From Gemmatimonadota bacterium (GTDB lineage Bacteria > Gemmatimonadota > Gemmatimonadetes > Gemmatimonadales > GWC2-71-9): a stretch of DNA of 64,000 bases. The DNA is taken from positions 124,001-188,000 of the forward strand of contig JADKJZ010000003.1 of NCBI GenBank assembly GCA_016720805.1, written 5' to 3'. Under the pieces are notes generated by a model. That model was not told the origin of the DNA and ran no database searches. It saw nothing but the letters and a program-made list of their open reading frames with translations. A program made the position numbers and the translations under genes. This document shows positions 49,884 to 57,936 of the stretch, piece by piece. The stretch's first letter is position 1. Each line of letters begins with the position of its first letter.

Positions 49884-50951
49884 TTGCTTCGGTCCACGCT
49901 CAGTCTTCTTTCAGTACTCCTCCTCGGCGCCACACCGATCAGCGCCCAGAGCACGCCACGCCCCGTCGACAGCCTCGTCTTCGAACGGCTCACCTCCTAC
50001 GGCCCCGAAGCGCCGCGCCGGCGTACCACCGCCCTCGGCAAGAGCGGCGACGCGCCTCTGATCGGCCTCGCCGCCGTTGCGGCCCCCGGCCCCGGCGGGC
50101 GGGTATACGTGCTCGACCAGCTGACGCAGTCCATCTACGTCTACTCCGCCGCCGGCACACCCGAGCGCGTGATCGGACGGTCCGGACAGGGGCCGGGCGA
50201 ATTCAAGATGGCGTTCGCCTTCGATGTCGCCGCCGATGGCCGATTGGCAGTCCTCGATGACGGCCTCCGACGCGTGACGCTCTTCGACGCGAAGGACGCC
50301 GTCATCACCACGCAGCCGCTCGGTGGATACGCCGCGTTCGGGATCGTCCTCGGCACCACCGGCTTCGACCTGCTGCGAGAGTTCGGCCGCACCACCCCGA
50401 CCGCGCTCGAGTTCGTCCCCACGAACGGCGCCGCACCCCGGCCCTATCTGACGCCAACCCCGCGCGACCGCGCCTTCGCACGTGGCGGATCGCCGGGCTT
50501 CCTCGCCCGCGGTGTCGGCAACGAGCTCCTCTACTTCAGCGGCGCTCCCGGGACCTGGGCCGTCATCGATGCCCAGCATCGAGTCAGCGCACGCCGTGGC
50601 CTGGAGCTCTTTCCCGAGGCCGATTTCGTGGCACGCGACGAGGGCCGAGGTCCGCCGTTGCTCTACACACCGGCGGGCGTGGTCGGGGGCGGGGTCGTCG
50701 GGAATCGAGTCTTCATTGTCTATCTCGTGACCTCGTTCGCCTCCCCCACCGCGCGCGATGTGAAGCAGTCATGGGGCATTGCCCTCTTTGACCGCGACGG
50801 CACCATGCGAGCCCGGGGCACCCTACCCGCCGAGTGGGGTCACCCGGGACGGATCCGTGCCGGTCACGGCGACACCATCCTGATCCCGTTCCAGGAGCCG
50901 GAACCTCATGTGCGGGCCGTGCGGCTGCGCGTGGTGCCGCACGGGCGGTGA
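49884..50951 (+). CDS. Secreted 6-bladed beta-propeller protein (paralogue 9)
   Basis: 355 residues from TTG 49884, with GGGAG eight bases before. Signal peptide LLSVLLLGATPISAQ, no lipobox. Motif GRSGQGPGEF at about residue 96, after VAAPGPGGRVYVLDQLTQSI. Further blades: DVAADGRLAVLDDGLRRVTL and GIALFDRDGTMRARGTLPAE. Runs in the same direction as paralogue 8, so both are likely produced together, one anchored and one soluble, which may be a useful pair. The gene ends before a GTAGTTT box at 50991. Confidence 0.84.
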   Translation: MLRSTLSLLSVLLLGATPISAQSTPRPVDSLVFERLTSYGPEAPRRRTTALGKSGDAPLIGLAAVAAPGPGGRVYVLDQLTQSIYVYSAAGTPERVIGRSGQGPGEFKMAFAFDVAADGRLAVLDDGLRRVTLFDAKDAVITTQPLGGYAAFGIVLGTTGFDLLREFGRTTPTALEFVPTNGAAPRPYLTPTPRDRAFARGGSPGFLARGVGNELLYFSGAPGTWAVIDAQHRVSARRGLELFPEADFVARDEGRGPPLLYTPAGVVGGGVVGNRVFIVYLVTSFASPTARDVKQSWGIALFDRDGTMRARGTLPAEWGHPGRIRAGHGDTILIPFQEPEPHVRAVRLRVVPHGR

Positions 50952-50990
50952 GGGGTGGCAGGGAGGGGCGGTCGATCGTCTGGGGTGGTG

Positions 50991-50997
50991 GTAGTTT
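50991..50997 (+). promoter_or_regulatory. GTAGTTT box
   Basis: GTAGTTTGGA about 105 bp before the next start codon at 51099. A variant of the recurrent GTAnCTT element. Confidence 0.35.
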
Positions 50998-51098
50998 GGA
51001 CGATGGTGAATCGGGCTATCACGACGCCCAGCGATGGGCGGTCGGGCCCATCGAGTGCCATGGTCGGCCAGGCTCCCAGCAACCCCAGGAGGCGCCCC

Positions 51099-51875
51099 AT
51101 GGGTGAACTCAACTCGTCCAAGACCCGGGTCGTCCCGGTGTTCAAGAAGCTCTTCGCTGCGGACCCGTCCGGCGCGAGTTGGCTCCCGGCCGTGATCGGT
51201 CTCGGATCTCGCGCGGATCAGGTTCCCGCGCCGGAAGGGCCCCACCGGCTGACGCCGCGGCACGCAGCGACCTGGGGGAAGGACGAATGCGCACTGCCGG
51301 CACCGAAGGCGCTGCTCAAGCATCTCGTGCAGATCGTGACACCCGAGCAGGTGAACGCGAGCGGTGCGAAGGGAGAAACGCGCACGAAGCGCGAAGCGTT
51401 GGCCCGGCGCGATGCCGCCGTGCTGCATGAGGCGATCGCGCACATCGACGCCGGACACCTCGGCCGCAAGTGGTGGGTGCTCGAAGGGCCGTCCTGCCCC
51501 GATGCCACCCTCGAGATGCCCAACGCCGTGATCGTCATCGAGGGCAAGCGCACCGAGGCCACCACGACCTCCAAGACCACCTGGATGCAGGGGCGGAGCC
51601 AACTGATCCGGCACATGGATGCCGCGATGGAGCAGTGGCCGAAGAAGCAGGTCTTCGGTCTGCTGATCGTGGAGGGGAATGGCGGTGCGGATGCTGTCGA
51701 GGTGCCAGCAGCATGGCGCGGGATGTCCGATGAGCAGACGTCGAAAAGCGTACTCGCCTCAAGCCTGCCGCACCGCACCGCCGCGGAGAAGGCGCTCTTC
51801 GCGAAGCGCGACCTCGGCGTGACTACCTGGCAGGCGGTCTGCAAGCAGTTCGGGCTGGCGTGGCCGCCGGGGTGA
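51099..51875 (+). CDS. Hypothetical protein, possible PD-(D/E)XK nuclease fold
   Basis: 258 residues from ATG 51099, six bases after AGGAGG; earlier ATGs are in frame but lack this signal. The middle holds ATLEMPNAVIVIEGKRTEAT, where the hydrophobic strand followed by E-G-K resembles the E-x-K part of PD-(D/E)XK nucleases, with a helix after it (GRSQLIRHMDAAMEQW) and a further strand (QVFGLLIVEGN). The conserved Asp of the fold cannot be fixed with certainty (a candidate lies in CPDATLE). Function unknown; a defence or repair nuclease is a guess. It stands alone between propeller genes. Confidence 0.6.
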   Translation: MGELNSSKTRVVPVFKKLFAADPSGASWLPAVIGLGSRADQVPAPEGPHRLTPRHAATWGKDECALPAPKALLKHLVQIVTPEQVNASGAKGETRTKREALARRDAAVLHEAIAHIDAGHLGRKWWVLEGPSCPDATLEMPNAVIVIEGKRTEATTTSKTTWMQGRSQLIRHMDAAMEQWPKKQVFGLLIVEGNGGADAVEVPAAWRGMSDEQTSKSVLASSLPHRTAAEKALFAKRDLGVTTWQAVCKQFGLAWPPG

Positions 51876-51943
51876 CGGCAAAGGCGGGAAGGGTCCCGTT
51901 CCCGTCGCGTCAACGCTCGTACACACCCGGCGAGTCACAATGG

Positions 51944-53116
51944 TCAGGGCACTCGGTACCGGATCACGCTCTCACTCCCGTCCGCATCTGCTTCGACGCC
52001 AACGATCCCGCTCTCGTTCGCCGATATCCCCCTGAATCCACGAGGTAGTGATACTGCGCGGATCCCGGGCCTCCCGCTCGAGACGAGGAGCCACCGACTG
52101 GTCGCGTCCTCACCCCAAGGCTGAAGCCACAGGTCGCCGGTGATCCCGATGATGACGGTCCGAACACAGGGAAAGACCTTGGGAACCTCCAGAATCTTTC
52201 GCATGGCATCGGCGATCTGGGGCGTTGGTGCGCGGCCGAGATACGCAGCGCGCGCGCTGTCGGCGACTCTCGCGGGAATAGGGATTGCAGGCATGGTGAC
52301 CCGCCGCACGCTTCCCCGACCGGTTTCAGCCTCCAACGCGGTCAATTGCACTGCGCACTGCCCGGCACCTTCGGCCATACCTCGGGCAAGGACCGGCGCA
52401 TGCCCGTCCTCCTGGATGATCGGTCGCTCGGTCATGCAGAATGGTTGGGAAACCTGGAATTCCCCGCCGGCGGTCGTTGCTGTTGCCACGCAGTGGTCAG
52501 GCGCACTCCAGCCGATCATCCGCTTCACCTGACCATCTGCCCCCACTCGAAGAATTGGACGCCCTCCGACGGGGACGGTCCCTGCCCACTGCGGAATCGA
52601 CGCCCCGCGTCGGATCGAGACGCGCACGAACGACTCGCCGTCCGGGCTGCGGCCGAGGAGTTCAGGCAATACAAAGAGTGATGGGTCCGGAGTGCCCGGC
52701 GGCGGGAGGAGGGGGAACGGCGCCTTCTGGGTACCCAGGAACTTTCCGTTCGAGGTGAACGAGGAGATTCGCCGCAGCGCTGGATCGAGTACCCACAGTG
52801 TGTCGCCAATCCAGCCATGCGGCCCGAGGGTTCGAAACTCCCCTGGACCCTCCCCGCTTCGGCCGACCGTGGTCACCCGGCCACCGGCCGCATCGATGAA
52901 TCGCAAGGCCCTTTCCGCACCCGATGCGACCACAAGCGCGCCCTTCGGCCCGGCACTGATCCAGGTGACTGCATCCAGGAGAGTGGACGATCCGTCGATC
53001 ACGACTTCACGTTTCGCCGCGATGACCGTCGCTGTGCTGGCCGAGTACGATTGTTGTGCCCGGAGTGGCAACGCACTGACGACGGCAACGAATGGAATCG
53101 CGGGAGACCACTTCAT
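51944..53116 (-). CDS. Secreted 6-bladed beta-propeller protein (paralogue 10)
   Basis: 390 residues. Signal peptide FVAVVSALPLRAQQ, no lipobox. Motif GRSGEGPGEF at about residue 88, preceded by ALRFIDAAGGRVTTV. Blades: DTLWVLDPALRRISSFTSNG, ILRVGADGQVKRMIGWSAPD, GDLWLQPWGEDATSRWLLVS. Two cysteines (DHCVATATT and PFCMTERP) match the Cys pair of paralogue 3 (NCSETV, FCTGTP), so these two are close relatives. On the opposite strand to its neighbours, and directly follows the TPR-like secreted protein at 53128 (11 bp apart, same strand). Confidence 0.84.
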   Translation of the reverse strand: MKWSPAIPFVAVVSALPLRAQQSYSASTATVIAAKREVVIDGSSTLLDAVTWISAGPKGALVVASGAERALRFIDAAGGRVTTVGRSGEGPGEFRTLGPHGWIGDTLWVLDPALRRISSFTSNGKFLGTQKAPFPLLPPPGTPDPSLFVLPELLGRSPDGESFVRVSIRRGASIPQWAGTVPVGGRPILRVGADGQVKRMIGWSAPDHCVATATTAGGEFQVSQPFCMTERPIIQEDGHAPVLARGMAEGAGQCAVQLTALEAETGRGSVRRVTMPAIPIPARVADSARAAYLGRAPTPQIADAMRKILEVPKVFPCVRTVIIGITGDLWLQPWGEDATSRWLLVSSGRPGIRAVSLPRGFRGISANESGIVGVEADADGSESVIRYRVP

Positions 53117-53127
53117 TGTGAACGCTC

Positions 53128-54951
53128 TCAGAAAAGGTCAATCAAGACATGGCGTTCAACCAGCTCCACTCCGTCGGGCTTGGTCACGCGGAGCGTCAGC
53201 CGGTACTTCCCCTTGCCGAGGCGAGAGAAATCCAGCGTCCGCGTGAGTTCCGAGAAGGCTGTATCCAGCGATTGGCTGAACTTGACCTGAAGCATCGGAG
53301 GCGCCTCTTCGGCCTCGGCATCACGCATTTCGAGCTCGATCCGGACCTCACGTACCGTGCTGTCGCGCCACATTTGCAGGTAGAGCTCGATCGGCACCTT
53401 GCGGTCGAAGCGAAGCGAGGAGGAAAGCCACACAGTTCGGCTACCAAGCGCCCACGACAGATCACTACCCTCAACGCCGAGCACGGGATCGGACATTCCG
53501 AAGGGAGTGGAGAGGGGCGGTGAGTCCCCACGCAGGGTCGCGAAGTGGTCGTCACGTCCCACTGCATTCACTCGCCACGCGAGAGGGCCACCCGGGTCGG
53601 CAACTGCGACCACCGCGCTCACGGGACTGCGATCCTTCACGGTGTCCATGCGACTCGACCACGTGTTGGTCGCCGCGCTCCAGATGCTCACTTCAGCGGT
53701 CATCGCGGGGAGGGCGTCGACCGTGCTTGCCTTTCCGGGTTTCGCAGTGATGGGCACGAGAAGGAGAGAGGCATGGGAACGGGGGTCGACGATTCGGAAC
53801 AACGCCGCGTCGGCGGGAAGTGCTTGGAGATCGAAACGCAGCTGCCCATAGAAATAGCAGGTGCGGCCATTGGCGACGGGGAGACAGGTGTTGAAGGCAC
53901 TTGTCGAGGGGACCAAGGTAAGAAAATGACGCGCGACCCGGTCACCATAGTTGCCCGTGATCGCATCAAGTTCCCGGTTGCGTTGGCGGACCCATCCCAG
54001 GAGCGAAGAATCCGGCAGGGTGAAGAGCGCTGTCACCTCCGCTGGTGTCATCCGCTGCCATGAATGCATGTACTGCACCTGATTCCACTTGCCGACATTC
54101 CTGCCGAAAAGGTGCCACCCCAATTCTGCCCGCGTCGCGGAATCGTGGGCAGTCGTCACCGCCAACTCGAAGAGATTCTCGCCAAGCGGCAGCTGCTTTG
54201 CGCGGAATGCGATCCACGCCAGCCGGAGGAAGTGCCAAGTGGAGTCATGCCCCACCTTGAGCGCCCGATAGCCACACTTCTCTGCCGTCGATCGATCGGC
54301 GAGGTGCAAGCTCACCGCGACGCAGCCCCGCAGGAAGTAGGGGTCGGTGACCGAATCCCGGACGCCAACCGCAATCGGGGCCGCGAATGTCTCGGGGCGC
54401 ATGACGGCATCTGGACTGACCTTCTCGCGCTCGCCGTCCGCGGGTAGGGTTTCAAGCGCAAGCATCCCAAGCAAGCGTGCAGCACGGTCGTCCTTGCCGC
54501 GCAGTGTCATCGCCTGCTCCAGTGCCGCGAGGATTCCCCGTGCCCATGACGTGCCGATCGGCATCAGGAGCCCATCTCGGGCCCGCGCGCCACGAGCAAA
54601 GAGCAGCCCCCGGGCACAAGCCAACCGATACCATGCCTCGGAACTCTTCAGAGCGGCGGCAGAGTCCGCGCGGCGTCGCTCAAGCGCCGCCAGCTGGGTC
54701 GTCGTCGCGAGGCCAGGGACACCGCAGAGCTGCTGAATCCGCTGCCGGCCGATCGGCGCATCGTCAATGCGGCGGAAGTTGCCGTGGCGGTCGACCACGG
54801 GCAGAGACTGCGCGTGTGCGGCTCGCACAGCGCCGCCGGCAGAGAGGGCCGCGATGACGACCCCAACGCAGTGCGCGCGGCCCCACGGCGTGGAAACGGC
54901 GCGGTGCAGAATCGCTCGGCTTCGGCGTTGCTCCACGGGGTTACGTGGCAT
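53128..54951 (-). CDS. Large secreted hypothetical protein, GWxTD-like region
   Basis: About 607 residues from ATG 54949-54951 (frame open to 55014). Export signal in VGVVIAALSAGGAVRAAHAQ. The N-terminal 250 residues are helical with TPR-like units (EAWYRLACARGLLFARGARA, LRLAWIAFRAKQLPLGENLF, WHLFGRNVGKWNQVQY). The C-terminal 300 are strand-rich (VPIELYLQMWRDSTVREVRI, ELTRTLDFSRLGKGKYRLTL). The order of helical repeats followed by strand-rich part resembles GWxTD-type secreted proteins of this phylum, but the motif itself is not seen. The propeller gene 51944 follows after 11 bp, so they may be co-transcribed. Confidence 0.65.
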   Translation of the reverse strand: MPRNPVEQRRSRAILHRAVSTPWGRAHCVGVVIAALSAGGAVRAAHAQSLPVVDRHGNFRRIDDAPIGRQRIQQLCGVPGLATTTQLAALERRRADSAAALKSSEAWYRLACARGLLFARGARARDGLLMPIGTSWARGILAALEQAMTLRGKDDRAARLLGMLALETLPADGEREKVSPDAVMRPETFAAPIAVGVRDSVTDPYFLRGCVAVSLHLADRSTAEKCGYRALKVGHDSTWHFLRLAWIAFRAKQLPLGENLFELAVTTAHDSATRAELGWHLFGRNVGKWNQVQYMHSWQRMTPAEVTALFTLPDSSLLGWVRQRNRELDAITGNYGDRVARHFLTLVPSTSAFNTCLPVANGRTCYFYGQLRFDLQALPADAALFRIVDPRSHASLLLVPITAKPGKASTVDALPAMTAEVSIWSAATNTWSSRMDTVKDRSPVSAVVAVADPGGPLAWRVNAVGRDDHFATLRGDSPPLSTPFGMSDPVLGVEGSDLSWALGSRTVWLSSSLRFDRKVPIELYLQMWRDSTVREVRIELEMRDAEAEEAPPMLQVKFSQSLDTAFSELTRTLDFSRLGKGKYRLTLRVTKPDGVELVERHVLIDLF

Positions 54952-55188
54952 TTGCGCTACCTGCGTTGCGGGGGTCCGTCCAGGGTGGGAGGCATGTGGC
55001 GGGGTATCCTTCAATCTATCTGTGGATCAATCGCCCCGGCGGGAGTGGCGGGTCGACCAAGCACGGACGTCAGAGCTTCGTAAACCCGCCCACAACGCCG
55101 GATCGCTTTCGGGGAATCGCGCATCTCAACTGCTTGGGTATTCGCAGACTTCCTCTCACGCGACGTCCGCTCGCAAGGACTCCTCGAC

Positions 55189-55656
55189 ATGCGGTTTGCT
55201 CTCATCCTCCTTCCGGCGTTGGTACTCCCCGGCACGATGGTCGCCCAAGGGAATCCGCTCATCGGCACCTGGCGTGTCAACGCACCGGCAGGCACTCGCA
55301 TCACGAGCGAGGGAGCCACCGCGATCTACGCCGAGGGGACACTGACGATCGTGGCGAAGGAGGACTCGCTGATCGCCACCCTCGCCACGCAGCCGATCGA
55401 GGGGAATACGCCGAAGCCGCCGCTCCGCCTTGCCGTCCGACCGCCCGCGAGCGGGGCGGTGACGTTCACCGCCAAGACGGAAACGCGGACGCTGCTGAAT
55501 GGCCAGGAGCTCAACCCCACGGCGCTGCTCGTGACCCTCGTGTTGCGGGTGAGCGGCGATTCGCTCGGCGGCACCATGGAGCGGGTGCCGACGAACGACG
55601 ACGAGTTGCCGCGGACGGGGCCTCAGCCGATCACGGGACAGCGCGTGAAGTCCTGA
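55189..55656 (+). CDS. Secreted hypothetical protein
   Basis: 155 residues. Signal peptide LILLPALVLPGTMVAQG, then NPLIGTWRVN, the opening of many small lipocalin-like secreted proteins. The mature part is strand-rich (LTIVAKEDSLIATLATQPIE, VTFTAKTETRTLLNGQEL, LVTLVLRVSGDSLGGTMERV). No firm family. It is single, in a 900-bp space between the minus-strand pair and the cupin gene. Confidence 0.65.
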   Translation: MRFALILLPALVLPGTMVAQGNPLIGTWRVNAPAGTRITSEGATAIYAEGTLTIVAKEDSLIATLATQPIEGNTPKPPLRLAVRPPASGAVTFTAKTETRTLLNGQELNPTALLVTLVLRVSGDSLGGTMERVPTNDDELPRTGPQPITGQRVKS

Positions 55657-55714
55657 GCGGAGCGGCCCATCGGGACGCGGCGTCGAAGGCTTGCCCTCTC
55701 AGAAGCTCGTTGCC

Positions 55715-55757
55715 TGACGGGACCGAGTGGGAGGAGCCAGACGATCAGGCCGTGAGC
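55715..55757. repeat. Dispersed repeat block A, copy 1
   Basis: TGACGGGACCGAGTGGGAGG followed by AGCCAGACGATCAGGCCGTG and AGC. It matches 56847-56889 at 40 of 43 positions. The two copies flank the cupin/MarR gene pair. Confidence 0.8.
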
Positions 55758-55853
55758 GTAACGCGTGGCCGGCGCGTCACATGCGTTCGACGCAGGACGA
55801 CCAGACAGTCCCTCCAGTGCCACGAGCGGACCACCGGAGGGACCCGTTGCGCG

Positions 55854-56228
55854 TCAGAGCGCCCACGGCGGTGTGAATGGCGCCGCGCTTCCCACGACGA
55901 CCTCGCCACCGACGGGGTAGATCGCGATCGCCTCGAATGCGGCGTCGTAGGGATTGCCGAGCGCGAGGGTGCTGGACGCTGGGACGATCAGGGTGCCGCC
56001 GGTCTCGAGTTCGTGGAGCTGTCCGTCCACGGTCGCTCGGGCGCGCCCGGCGAGGGCGATGATGATCTCCTCGCGCGTGATGCGGTGGGGCGTCTCGGGA
56101 GTCCCGGGTTCCACCCGCACGCGCCAGGCGGCCGTCTCCGACGCGCCGCGGCTCGGCGCCGCCAGCCCGGTGAAGCTGGTGCCGGAAAACTTGAAGGACG
56201 GGTGGTCGGCAGGGTGCAGCAGTGGCAT
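55854..56228 (-). CDS. Cupin-domain protein
   Basis: 124 residues from the ATG at 56226-56228 (GAGGAGG upstream decides it; the frame extends ten codons further). Single cupin barrel: TPETPHRITREEIIIALAGR as motif 1 with the His and Glu ligands, and GTLIVPASSTLALGNPYDAA as motif 2. Such small cupins bind a metal or small ligand; substrate unknown. Divergent from the MarR-type gene with a 54-bp shared control region, which suggests that the regulator controls it. Confidence 0.86.
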   Translation of the reverse strand: MPLLHPADHPSFKFSGTSFTGLAAPSRGASETAAWRVRVEPGTPETPHRITREEIIIALAGRARATVDGQLHELETGGTLIVPASSTLALGNPYDAAFEAIAIYPVGGEVVVGSAAPFTPPWAL

Positions 56229-56250
56229 AAACTCCTCCTCAGGGTTATTG

Positions 56251-56278
56251 TTCACCACAGATTATAAACCTAGGTGAA
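56251..56278. promoter_or_regulatory. Possible MarR operator
   Basis: TTCACC at 56251-56256 and GGTGAA at 56273-56278 are inverted repeats with a 16-base AT-rich spacer (CACAGATTATAAACCTA type) in the 54-bp gap between the cupin and MarR genes. The gap contains TATAAA and the palindrome CCTAGG. Role inferred from position. Confidence 0.5.
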
Positions 56279-56282
56279 GCTT

Positions 56283-56750
56283 ATGGCAACTCCGTCGTCC
56301 GACACCGACCTTGGCGTGCTCCTCAACCTGGCCTACGGCGCCTTCGTCGCGCGGCTGCATGCGGCGATGGCCAAAGCCGGCTTTCACGATCTCGGCCGTT
56401 CGTTCGGTTACGTCTTTCGGCTGCTCGATGAGGGGCCGGCGAGTCTCAGTTCGCTCGCGACCCACCTGCAGATGACTTCGCAGGGCGCCCTCAAGATCGT
56501 GGCCGACATGGAGGCGAAGGGATACGTCGAGCGACACGACCATCCTGGCGACGCGCGCGTGCGGATGGTGGCGCTCACGGCTCGCGGACGAAAGGCGCTG
56601 CAGACCGCGCGGCGCTTCCACGCCGCGTTCGAAAAGCAACTGGCGACCAGTGTTGGGGCCTCGCGCGCCGCGGCACTTCGCAGCACGCTGGAACAGATCG
56701 TCTCGGACGCCAGTGCGGATGGGATCGATCTGACGGCGCGCCCAGCCTGA
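56283..56750 (+). CDS. MarR-family transcriptional regulator
   Basis: 155 residues from ATG 56283 (AGGTGA five bases before; a GTG lies nine bases upstream). The winged helix is visible: GRSFGYVFRLLDEGPASLSS, LATHLQMTSQGALKIVADME, AKGYVERHDHPGDARVRMVA, LTARGRKALQTARRF, with the DxRxxxVxLTxxG wing of MarR proteins. It probably represses itself and the divergent cupin gene and reacts to a small aromatic or oxidising ligand (family knowledge). Confidence 0.9.
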   Translation: MATPSSDTDLGVLLNLAYGAFVARLHAAMAKAGFHDLGRSFGYVFRLLDEGPASLSSLATHLQMTSQGALKIVADMEAKGYVERHDHPGDARVRMVALTARGRKALQTARRFHAAFEKQLATSVGASRAAALRSTLEQIVSDASADGIDLTARPA

Positions 56751-56773
56751 GCGCCAACGCTTCCAGTCCTCCC

Positions 56774-56889
56774 GCCCTCGCCATCTCCCATGACAAGGAC
56801 GGCGGGCTGCAGCTTGCTGCCCGCGACACCGGGAGCTTCGCCCGCGTGACGGGGCCGAGGGGGAGGAGTCAGACGATCAGGCCGTGAGC
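56774..56889. repeat. Dispersed repeat blocks B and A, adjoining
   Basis: Block B (about 56776-56846) starts GCCCTCGCCATCTCCCATGA and contains CAAGGACGGCGGGCTGCAGC and ACACCGGGAGCTTCG; it recurs at 57666-57735. It is followed directly by block A (56847-56889), whose other copy is at 55715. The blocks separate the MarR gene from the RelE-like/XRE pair. Confidence 0.78.
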
Positions 56890-56912
56890 TTCCGGAGGCC
56901 GGTGCCTCTCCC

Positions 56913-56940
56913 TTGACAGGTGTACCAAAAATGGTACATT
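56913..56940 (+). promoter_or_regulatory. Promoter with overlapping palindromic operator of the RelE-like/XRE module
   Basis: TTGACA (56913-56918) and TACATT (56935-56940) with a 16-base spacer form a promoter. The palindrome TGTACCA-AAAA-TGGTACA (56921-56938) lies across the spacer and -10 box, just where an autorepressing antitoxin complex would bind. The ATG at 56947 is about six bases after the -10 box, so the transcript is probably nearly leaderless. Confidence 0.75.
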
Positions 56941-56946
56941 CGTAAC

Positions 56947-57297
56947 ATGGATCCGGAGCTCAAGCGGATTCACGCGCACTTCTATCAGACGCTTGCCGGT
57001 AACGAGCCGGTGCGAGAGTGGCTGAAGCAGTTGTCAGTCGCGGATCGACGTGCCATCGGGGCCGATATCAAGGAAGTCGAGTATGCCTGGCCCCTCGGCA
57101 AGCCACTGGTCGATTCACTTGGTCGGGGGCTGTGGGAAGTGCGAAGCACGATCGCCGACGGAATCGCCCGCGTGATCTTCTGTGTTATCGGCGATCAGAT
57201 GATCCTCCTGCACGGCTTCATCAAGAAGTCCAGGAAGACACCCGACCACGAGATCGCGCTGGCCTACCGTCGAATGCGGAAAGGAGTCGATAGATGA
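56947..57297 (+). CDS. RelE/HigB-like toxin (phage-derived Gp49-like)
   Basis: 116 residues from ATG 56947. The RelE-fold elements are PVREWLKQLSVADRRAIGAD, WPLGKPLVDSLGRGLWEVRS, GIARVIFCVIGDQMILLHGF and IKKSRKTPDHEIALAYRRM, the pattern of the Gp49/HigB group with the basic IKKSRKTP strand-loop. Members are ribosome-dependent mRNA interferases that stop translation. The antitoxin follows with a four-base overlap (ATGA), the toxin-first order of higBA. Confidence 0.9.
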   Translation: MDPELKRIHAHFYQTLAGNEPVREWLKQLSVADRRAIGADIKEVEYAWPLGKPLVDSLGRGLWEVRSTIADGIARVIFCVIGDQMILLHGFIKKSRKTPDHEIALAYRRMRKGVDR

Positions 57298-57575
57298 AGA
57301 AGAAGCACATCGGATCCAGCTTGGACAGCTGGCTCCAGGAAGAAGGCATCCTTGAGGAAACGACCGCCATCGCGGTCAAGCGTGTGGTGGCGCGCCAGAT
57401 TGCCGCAGAGATGGCCAAACAGAAGCTGTCCAACACGGCGATGGCAAAGCGCATGGGGACCAGCCGTATCGCCGTCGACCGTCTCCTCGACCCGAAGAAT
57501 CAGGCGGTCACGCTCAAGACGCTCTCCCGGGCGGCTACCGCGGTGGGCCGTACACTGCACCTCGAGCTCGTCTAG
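57294..57575 (+). CDS. XRE/HigA-like antitoxin
   Basis: 93 residues. The helix-turn-helix is MAKQKLSNTAMAKRMGTSRI, AVDRLLDPKNQAVTLKTLSR; an N-terminal helix (DSWLQEEGILEETTAIAVKR) probably wraps the toxin. The gene overlaps the toxin gene by four bases. It should neutralise the toxin and, with it, repress the promoter at 56913 via the palindrome there. Confidence 0.9.
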   Translation: MKKKHIGSSLDSWLQEEGILEETTAIAVKRVVARQIAAEMAKQKLSNTAMAKRMGTSRIAVDRLLDPKNQAVTLKTLSRAATAVGRTLHLELV

Positions 57576-57936
57576 CGGGTCACTCTCCGAGTGAAGTGAC
57601 GACCAGAGCGATTTCGGAGCCTCCGGTGATCGATCCTCGCCCGAGGGTGGCCGCCACCAACGGCTCCGCCCTCGGTCTCTCCGATGCAAGGACGGCGAGC
57701 TGCAGCGCTTTGCCCGCGGCACCGGGAGCTTCGTCCGGGACTCGGGACCGGCGCCGAATGGGCACGCATGAATCGGTGCCTAGGTGCGGTCCTCCGGTCC
57801 GCCGTCCAATGGCGATGCGCCCATCATCGGCGGCATGCAGCCCCGGGTGGTGTACCCGGCGCGGCGGCGCCGGCGTCCCGGTGGGGGCGCGGATCGGCCG
57901 CCTTGTTGAAACCTAAGCGTTGGGTTAACGTCCCTT
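57576..57936. other. Gene-free spacer with repeat block B
   Basis: No gene is recognised. At 57666-57735 lies the second copy of block B (GCCCTCGGTCTCTCCGATGC, CAAGGACGGCGAGCTGCAGC, GCACCGGGAGCTTCG). The sequence AAGCGTTGGGTTAACG at about 57914-57929 stands in front of the DUF4160 gene and may be its promoter or, less likely, a recombination core (see rejected items). Confidence 0.6.

Noticed and set aside
57911..57929. Integron attC-like core (AAGCGTTGGGTT) in front of the DUF4160 gene
   Set aside because: GTTGGGT fits the GTTRRRY core, and the region has two-gene modules, but the partner RYYYAAC core and a foldable attC stem were not found upstream, and the other spacers lack the core.
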